DNA from: Myxococcales bacterium
Lineage (GTDB): Bacteria > Myxococcota_A > Polyangia > Haliangiales > Haliangiaceae
NCBI GenBank assembly: GCA_016716835.1
Contig: JADJUW010000001.1
Coordinates: forward strand, 1,054,001 to 1,118,000
DNA length: 64,000 bases
Reading direction: 5' to 3'
Positions 59,055 to 64,000 of this stretch are shown here, one piece after another (positions within the stretch are counted from its first letter, which is position 1; each line of letters starts with the position of its first letter). The notes beneath the pieces were generated by a model. The model did no database searches. It saw nothing but the letters and a program-made list of their open reading frames with translations, and had not been told where the DNA came from. The position numbers and the translations under genes were made by a program.

Positions 59055-61181
59055 CTACATGATGAAATTGTTGATTTCATCGGGCGCCGGATTGCTCTCC
59101 AGCGCCTCTTTGCGCGACAGGCGAATCTTGCCGTCGCGATCGATCTTCATGCACTTGACGACGACCTCGTCGCCTTCCTTGAGCACGTCTTCCACGGCGC
59201 GAATGCGCTCTTTGGAGACTTCGCTGACGTGCAGCAGTCCATCGGTGCCCGGCAGGATTTCAACGAAGGCGCCGATTTCGATGATGCGCTTGACCACGCC
59301 ATTGTAGAACGCGCCGACCTCGGGCTCGACGATGAGGCCCGAGATGAGCTGCTTGGCTTGCTCGATCGCACGCATATCGTTGGAGGCAATCGACACCACG
59401 CCGGCGTCGTTGACGTCGATCTTGGCGCCGGTTTGCTCGGCGAGGGCGCGAATGGTCTTGCCCCCTGGTCCGATCACGTCGCGGATGCGGTCGGGTTTGA
59501 CCTGGATGGTGACGATGCGCGGTGCGTATTGCGAGACTTCGTCGCGCGGCGCGGCGATGCCGTCGGCCATCTTCTCCAAAATGTGCAAGCGGCCGCGGCG
59601 AGCCTGCTCGAGCGCTTGCTCGAGAATGTCGCGCGTGAGGCCGTCGACCTTGATGTCCATCTGCAAGGCCGCGATGCCGCGGGCGTTGCCGGTGACCTTA
59701 AAGTCCATATCGCCGAGGTGATCTTCGTCGCCCAAGATGTCCGAGAGCACGACGAAATCGTCGCCTTCCTTCATCAGGCCCATCGCGATGCCGGCAACCG
59801 GGTCGGTCACGGGCACGCCGGCGTCCATGAGCGCGAGGCTGCCGCCACACACCGAGGCCATCGACGAGCTGCCGTTGGATTCGTAAATTTCAGAGACGAC
59901 GCGGATGGTGTACGGAAAGTCCTCGTACTGCGGGACGATGCTCTCGACCGAGCGCTCGGCCAAAAAGCCGTGGCCGACTTCGCGGCGCGATTGGCCGCGC
60001 AGCATCTTTACTTCGCCGGTGCAAAATGGAGGGAAGTTGTAGTCCATGTAGAATTGCTTGTGGACGTCGCCCATCAGGCTGTCCATGCGCTTTTCGTCGT
60101 ACTTGGTGCCGAGCGTCGCGACCACGAGGGCCTGGGTTTCGCCGCGGGTAAACAGCGCCGAACCGTGCGCACGCGGCAACACGCCGACCTCGACTGAAAT
60201 CTTGCGAATCTCGTCGGGCTTGCGGCCGTCGATGCGAGTGCGGGTGGACAGCGTGTGCTGGCGCGCCCACGTCTTGGAGGCTTTGGAGTACGCCGCGTCA
60301 AGCTCCTTGCGGCGACCGGCATACGCTTTGCCTTCGCCATCAAACTCGGCGATGACGTCGGCATGCGCCTTGGAAATAGCGTTGCTGCGCGCCTTCTTTT
60401 CCTTGATCGACATGGCAGCGCCAATGCGGTCCCAGGCAAACTTCTTGACCGCTGCCTGCAGCTCGGCATCGACGGCGGGGGGCACGAAAATGCGCTTTTC
60501 CTTGCCGGCTTTTTCGCGCAGGCGCTCTTGCGCGGCGATCAGCGGCTGCGACGCCTCGAGCGCGTAAAACAGCGCGTCGATGACGACGTTCTCGGCCATG
60601 TTTTCCATTTCACCTTCGACCATCATGATGGCGTCTTTGGAGACGGCGACGATGAGGTCCATGTCGGACTTGGCGCGCTCTTCAAAGGTTGGGAAGGCGA
60701 CGAACTGGCCGTCGATGCGGCCGATGCGAATGCCGACGATCGGGCCGTTGAACACGAGATCGGAAATGTGAACCGCCGCCGAGGCGCCAATAATGGCGAG
60801 CACGTCGGCGGGGTTTTCTTTGTCAAAGCTCACCGTGTTGGCGATGATTTGCGTATCGATGGTGCAGCCTTTGGGAAACAGCGGGCGCATCGGGCGATCC
60901 ATCAAGCGACAGATCAAAATTTCTTCGTTGGTGGTGCGACCTTCGCGGCGAAAAAAGCTGCCTGGGATTTTCCCGACGGCGTACATTTTCTCCTGGTACT
61001 CACAGGTCAGCGGAAAAAAATCGAGACCCTCGCGAGGCTCTTTGCTGCCGGTGGCGGCCACCATCACCATGGTGTCGCCGAGGCGAACTACGACCGAGCC
61101 GGAGGCCTGCTTGGCCCACTTGCCGGTCTCTAACGTAATCGTCTTATTGCCTACAACTGCGGTTTCTGTAACGAATGCCAT
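59055..61181 (-). CDS. pnp: Polyribonucleotide nucleotidyltransferase (PNPase)
   Basis: Phosphorolytic 3'-5' exoribonuclease, 708 aa. Two RNase PH domains ([22 protein letters not shown] onward, and [21 protein letters not shown]) flank the helical domain. The second core has [20 protein letters not shown] and the catalytic [19 protein letters not shown]. The KH domain ([20 protein letters not shown]) and S1 domain ([21 protein letters not shown], near) close the chain. AAGGAG precedes the ATG by four bases. It lies in the classical truB-rpsO-pnp order, but with a lipoprotein gene inserted before it. Confidence 0.97.
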   Translation of the reverse strand: MAFVTETAVVGNKTITLETGKWAKQASGSVVVRLGDTMVMVAATGSKEPREGLDFFPLTCEYQEKMYAVGKIPGSFFRREGRTTNEEILICRLMDRPMRPLFPKGCTIDTQIIANTVSFDKENPADVLAIIGASAAVHISDLVFNGPIVGIRIGRIDGQFVAFPTFEERAKSDMDLIVAVSKDAIMMVEGEMENMAENVVIDALFYALEASQPLIAAQERLREKAGKEKRIFVPPAVDAELQAAVKKFAWDRIGAAMSIKEKKARSNAISKAHADVIAEFDGEGKAYAGRRKELDAAYSKASKTWARQHTLSTRTRIDGRKPDEIRKISVEVGVLPRAHGSALFTRGETQALVVATLGTKYDEKRMDSLMGDVHKQFYMDYNFPPFCTGEVKMLRGQSRREVGHGFLAERSVESIVPQYEDFPYTIRVVSEIYESNGSSSMASVCGGSLALMDAGVPVTDPVAGIAMGLMKEGDDFVVLSDILGDEDHLGDMDFKVTGNARGIAALQMDIKVDGLTRDILEQALEQARRGRLHILEKMADGIAAPRDEVSQYAPRIVTIQVKPDRIRDVIGPGGKTIRALAEQTGAKIDVNDAGVVSIASNDMRAIEQAKQLISGLIVEPEVGAFYNGVVKRIIEIGAFVEILPGTDGLLHVSEVSKERIRAVEDVLKEGDEVVVKCMKIDRDGKIRLSRKEALESNPAPDEINNFIM

Positions 61182-61370
61182 ACTGCTCCTTTGGCTTGCG
61201 CCTCGAAGGCCCTCGAGAGATGGGCCGGGTTAGGTGCTGCAGATGGCTTTGCGGTTGCTCCCTCGATTCAGGCAACGGCCGGAGCCGCAGACTCAATAGA
61301 AAGATCAACGCTTTTTGCTAGACCATGGTCCTACAGCAGGCCGGGATATAGCCGATTAGGACCTGCGGCG

Positions 61371-61922
61371 CTACCGGCGCAGCAAAATATCCATGGTGCC
61401 GGAAGGCTGGGCGGCAAAGGCGGCCGAGACCCGCAAATGGGCGTCCTGGGCGACGGGATCGGCTTCATTCCAATAGGCTGCCACGGCTTGATCGCTGACG
61501 ACGATATCGCCGTAGTCGAGTTCGCAAAACATCGTCGCGCCCAGTTCGCAGGTTGCGGCGACCTGACCATCGTGGCTACGTAAAATCACCAGATCGCCGT
61601 CGCGGCCGCCTTCAAGGAGGATGCTGGTCGCCTCCCCGGTGAGCCCCTGCGGAAGGACAAAGCTCAATTGAAGCGCGCTGCCGGCAATATCGATGTGAAC
61701 GTCGTCCAGCGCAAACGTGGCGTACGGCGCCAATTCCGCGTCGGTCGAAGCAGCGACCACGGCGTGGATCCCTGTGGTTGGCCCGACCAGCCCGCTGGGC
61801 CATTCAGAAATCGACAACAACGGCGCTGTCTCGACGTCGTCTTCATAAGCACAAGCAGCCATGCCGGCGAGCCCGAAGACGCAAATCGCCGCCAGCCGAA
61901 GGGTGGAATGGAGCCCGTTCAC
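61371..61922 (-). CDS. Putative lipoprotein inserted between rpsO and pnp
   Basis: I chose the GTG at 61922, which gives a compact signal peptide (MNGLHSTLRLAAICVFGLAG) with lipobox MAAC. The frame is open further upstream to 61994, but that part would bury the signal. The 160-residue mature domain, rich in beta strands (FALDDVHIDIAGSALQLSFV, QVAATCELGATMFCELDYGD), has no recognised family; two cysteines may form a disulfide. The 189 bases between it and pnp hold no further gene, only the inverted repeat GGTCCT/AGGACC near 61327-61362. Confidence 0.65.
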   Translation of the reverse strand: MNGLHSTLRLAAICVFGLAGMAACAYEDDVETAPLLSISEWPSGLVGPTTGIHAVVAASTDAELAPYATFALDDVHIDIAGSALQLSFVLPQGLTGEATSILLEGGRDGDLVILRSHDGQVAATCELGATMFCELDYGDIVVSDQAVAAYWNEADPVAQDAHLRVSAAFAAQPSGTMDILLRR

Positions 61923-61994
61923 GGCGGTAACATAACTCAAACTGGGCGGGCGTGCCACCCAATCGCGCCCTTCGGCGGACGCGAAATGCGTCAA

Positions 61995-62264
61995 TTAGCG
62001 GCGCAGGCCGAGCGTTTCAATAAGCTTTTTGTAGCGATCGCCATCGGTGGTCTTTAGGTAGTCGAGCAGGCCCCGGCGCTGACCGACCATTTTGAGCAGG
62101 CCGCGGCGGCTGTGGTGATCCTTGTGGTTGCCCTTAAGGTGCTCGGTGAGGTGCGAGATCCGCTCGGAAAGCAAGGCGACTTGCACTTCGGGCGACCCGG
62201 TGTCGGAGCTATGGGTGCGAAATTTCGTGATTGTTTCGAGTTTGCGAACTGGTGATACGGACAT
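61995..62264 (-). CDS. rpsO: 30S ribosomal protein S15
   Basis: 89 aa, the exact bacterial S15 length from ATG 62264 ([20 protein letters not shown]), with GGAGG eight bases upstream. [24 protein letters not shown] and [24 protein letters not shown] are the rRNA-binding helices. S15 nucleates the 30S platform and represses its own translation in E. coli. It lies 57 bases downstream of truB. Confidence 0.97.
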   Translation of the reverse strand: MSVSPVRKLETITKFRTHSSDTGSPEVQVALLSERISHLTEHLKGNHKDHHSRRGLLKMVGQRRGLLDYLKTTDGDRYKKLIETLGLRR

Positions 62265-62321
62265 TGTTTTTGCCTCCAGTACCCTCGTCGCCGGCCCTTT
62301 GCCGACAACCAAGCTACGGTC

Positions 62322-63299
62322 TTAGGGGCGCACCATGAAGGAATTTGGCCCCACGGTCAAGCCCTCGACAAAGCCTCTTTCGAGCACGAATGAGCCTGAT
62401 TCAATGCGAGCCATCGACAATAGCTCGCCGCCTCCGGCGAGCAAGCACATGCCTTCCGGCGAAGGATTTGCTGGTGGTGGTTGCTGCGGATCCCGAGGCG
62501 CGGGCGCACTGCCTCTGCGCCAGGTGGCCTCGCCGACGGGCATCGGCCGCCCAACGCGAATGGGCGCAATCCAGGACGCAGGCACCTCGGCAATCGGCCA
62601 CGACAAAACGTCGTCGATGCGCGCCAACGGCGGCAGCTCCGCCGATTTGCGATCGAGCGCCGCAATGCCGATGGCGTCGTCAATGCGCACGGCGCCGCTT
62701 TGCGTGCGGCGCAACGAATATAGATGGGCATAGCAGCCGAGCGCCAAACCGATATCGTGCGCGAGGCTGCGAATATACGTTCCCTTAGAACACGCGACCT
62801 CGAGTTCGAGGCGCGGATAGTCGTAACTCTTTAGTTCAAGGCGCTTAATGAAAATCTTGCGAGGTGCCACCTCCACCAACTTGCCTGCCCGTGCGGATTC
62901 AAAGAGTGGCTTGCCCGCCACCTTGATCGCCGAGTGCTGCGGCGGCACTTGCGCCAGCTCACCGACAAATTGCGTGAGCACGGCGGCGATGCCCCCCGCC
63001 GTGAGCGCCTGCGCGCGCGCTTCATTGCGCATCGTCACCGGGCTCTCGCAATCATAGGTCGCCGTTGCCTGACCAAGCGTGAGGCCCGCTTCGTAGACCT
63101 TGTCGTCGGCGAGCATATAGCCGGCGATCTTGGTCGCCTCGCCGAGGCAAATCGGCAGGACGCCCGTAGCGAGCGGATCGAGCGTGCCGGTGTGCCCGAC
63201 GCGCGACGCCGCAAAGCGCCGCTTGACGATGGCGACGGCATCGGCCGAGGTCATGCCATACGGTTTATCAAGTACGAGGACGCCGTCGACTCGTTGCAT
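62322..63299 (-). CDS. truB: tRNA pseudouridine-55 synthase
   Basis: Makes pseudouridine 55 in the T-loop of tRNAs. From ATG 63299: MQRVDGVLVLDKPYGMTSAD, then GHTGTLDPLATGVLPICLGEATK with the catalytic Asp (about residue 40), DKVYEAGLTLGQATATYDCE and the later CSKGTYIRSLAHDIGLALGCYAHLYSLRR. 325 aa; a longer frame to 63347 overlaps the cytochrome gene and is less likely. The C-terminal region has a Pro-rich stretch before the PUA-like end. Confidence 0.96.
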   Translation of the reverse strand: MQRVDGVLVLDKPYGMTSADAVAIVKRRFAASRVGHTGTLDPLATGVLPICLGEATKIAGYMLADDKVYEAGLTLGQATATYDCESPVTMRNEARAQALTAGGIAAVLTQFVGELAQVPPQHSAIKVAGKPLFESARAGKLVEVAPRKIFIKRLELKSYDYPRLELEVACSKGTYIRSLAHDIGLALGCYAHLYSLRRTQSGAVRIDDAIGIAALDRKSAELPPLARIDDVLSWPIAEVPASWIAPIRVGRPMPVGEATWRRGSAPAPRDPQQPPPANPSPEGMCLLAGGGELLSMARIESGSFVLERGFVEGLTVGPNSFMVRP

Positions 63300-63319
63300 A
63301 GGACCTACCAGCGGCGCCC

Positions 63320-64000
63320 CTATGGCAGGTCGAGCGCGGTGATCCACGCAAACAGCAAGGCGCGGCCCGACTCGTCGAGGATCTCGGTGCCAAGTGGCGG
63401 CATGTGGCGCGCGGGGTTATTGGTGACGAAGCGGCGATACAACACGGAGGCGGCGGGATCGCCGGGCGCGATGACGAGCTCGGCGCAAGTCACCGGCGAG
63501 CCGTCGCAAATTTGCATGGACGCCATGGTGCCAATGGCGGTTTGGTAGGTTGGCGATTGCGCCGGGGTAGCGGCGGTCGCGGTCAGCATACGAAACTCGA
63601 CCGGCAGATAATTTAAATCCGACGTCGCGTTGTGACAGGTACCGCAGTTGACGTGCAGGTAGCCGAGCGCGGCAACTTCCTGCGTGGTACCGCCCACTGG
63701 AAAAAACGGCGTCGTGCCGATGGGTGGCGTCGAAAACGCGCCGGCGGCCGCGAGCGTAGTGAGGGTTTCATCACCGCCGAGTGCGTCTGTATCGAGTTGC
63801 AAGGCATCGAGCCCAAGCAGCGCATCGCCGGCGCGATCGTGACATTGGCGACAGCTCGCCATATCGGGCACGTTGAGCTCGGTGCCCGCCGCGTTGACCT
63901 TGCCGTCTGGCGCGACCACCGCATCGCTGCCGTCGGCGAGCCAAATGTACGAGACGCCTTCCCACCCAAGCTCGCCCTTAACAAAATACCGCGTCTCAAC
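63320..64000 (-). CDS. Diheme c-type cytochrome (5' end outside window)
   Basis: The frame is open to the right edge, so the N-terminus is missing; 226 residues are visible. Two heme-binding sites, CRQCH and CGTCH, lie about 90 residues apart. The visible start (VKGELGWEGVSYIWLADGSD) and the closing PARHMPPLGTEILDESGRALLFAWI resemble large periplasmic cytochromes with planctomycete-type heme-binding motifs; the Met in HMPPLGTE may be an axial ligand. Two further Cys (ICDGSPVTC) probably form a disulfide. It ends 20 bases before the truB start on the same strand. Confidence 0.85.
   Translation of the reverse strand, partial: VETRYFVKGELGWEGVSYIWLADGSDAVVAPDGKVNAAGTELNVPDMASCRQCHDRAGDALLGLDALQLDTDALGGDETLTTLAAAGAFSTPPIGTTPFFPVGGTTQEVAALGYLHVNCGTCHNATSDLNYLPVEFRMLTATAATPAQSPTYQTAIGTMASMQICDGSPVTCAELVIAPGDPAASVLYRRFVTNNPARHMPPLGTEILDESGRALLFAWITALDLP

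Noticed and set aside
59019..60197. Long plus-strand open frame (about 390 codons) opposite pnp
   Set aside because: It lies entirely antisense to the well-conserved pnp gene, has no domain pattern and is a by-product of the G+C-rich codon usage; the same applies to many other long antisense frames in the window.
61327..61362. Inverted repeat GGTCCT/AGGACC as terminator of the lipoprotein gene
   Set aside because: Only six base pairs with a loop of over 20 bases and no T-run; too weak to call.

Overview
The window is 64 kb of G+C-rich, densely packed chromosomal DNA from a Gram-negative, didermic bacterium. It carries BamA, an OmpH/Skp chaperone, LolCDE-type genes and many lipoprotein signals. 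FHA, VWA, PilZ, HEAT, Sel1, PPC-like and PD40 proteins, long Pro/Ala-rich linkers and an orphan contractile-injection spike point to a myxobacterium-like (Myxococcota) genome. That placement is inference from gene content; there is no rRNA, and I recognised no tRNA, CRISPR array, prophage or insertion sequence.

Layout. 1-3.4 kb: VIT-family transporter (cut by the edge), ogt, a lipoprotein, epmA and efp. 3.4-8.07 kb: a well-bounded seven-gene sulfur operon (rrf2, cysK, E1-like, degenerate E1-like, JAMM protease, larE-like, DUF882), with a promoter and overlapping palindrome in front and an intrinsic terminator behind. 8.3-16.7 kb: accessory envelope region with a Sel1 lipoprotein, an orphan spike, a PD40 propeller, DUF1287, VWA-FHA, an amidase/M23/EF-hand protein and a beta-barrel protein. 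16.9-27.3 kb: aminotransferase, holB, ricT, metG, PilZ, HEAT, tatD, a stand-alone rplC, rlmE and a Sua5/YciO-like gene. 27.3-34.5 kb: a large TPR-like membrane protein, aroC, Rieske, a degenerate ATP-grasp protein, cca and a 57-aa ORF. 34.8-46.2 kb (all minus): lipoproteins, MFS, fabZ, ompH, bamA, lolD, lolC/E, lysS. 46.3-64 kb: thioredoxin-like lipoprotein, purF-prfB, FHA/coiled-coil protein, dut-purB-purC-purL, and truB-rpsO-lipoprotein-pnp with a diheme cytochrome cut by the right edge.

The most interesting locus is the sulfur operon. The active E1-like protein starts directly at its Rossmann strand and lacks the N-terminal Arg segment of MoeB. The next gene encodes that missing segment (RYSRQ) on a Rossmann fold that has lost the nucleotide-binding signature. 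The pair looks like an asymmetric, two-subunit E1, flanked by cysteine synthase, a JAMM protease and a sulfur-inserting LarE-like enzyme under an Rrf2 regulator. No ubiquitin-like sulfur carrier is present in the window.

Two families of dispersed intergenic palindromes occur. Four elements of about 110-160 bp have arms that differ between copies yet keep pairing, around a conserved core hairpin. Two 147-bp elements with 26-27-bp inverted ends both sit between converging genes. Five genes, including lolD, are interrupted by single-base frameshifts, which suggests assembly errors more than decay. prfB keeps its classical programmed +1 frameshift.
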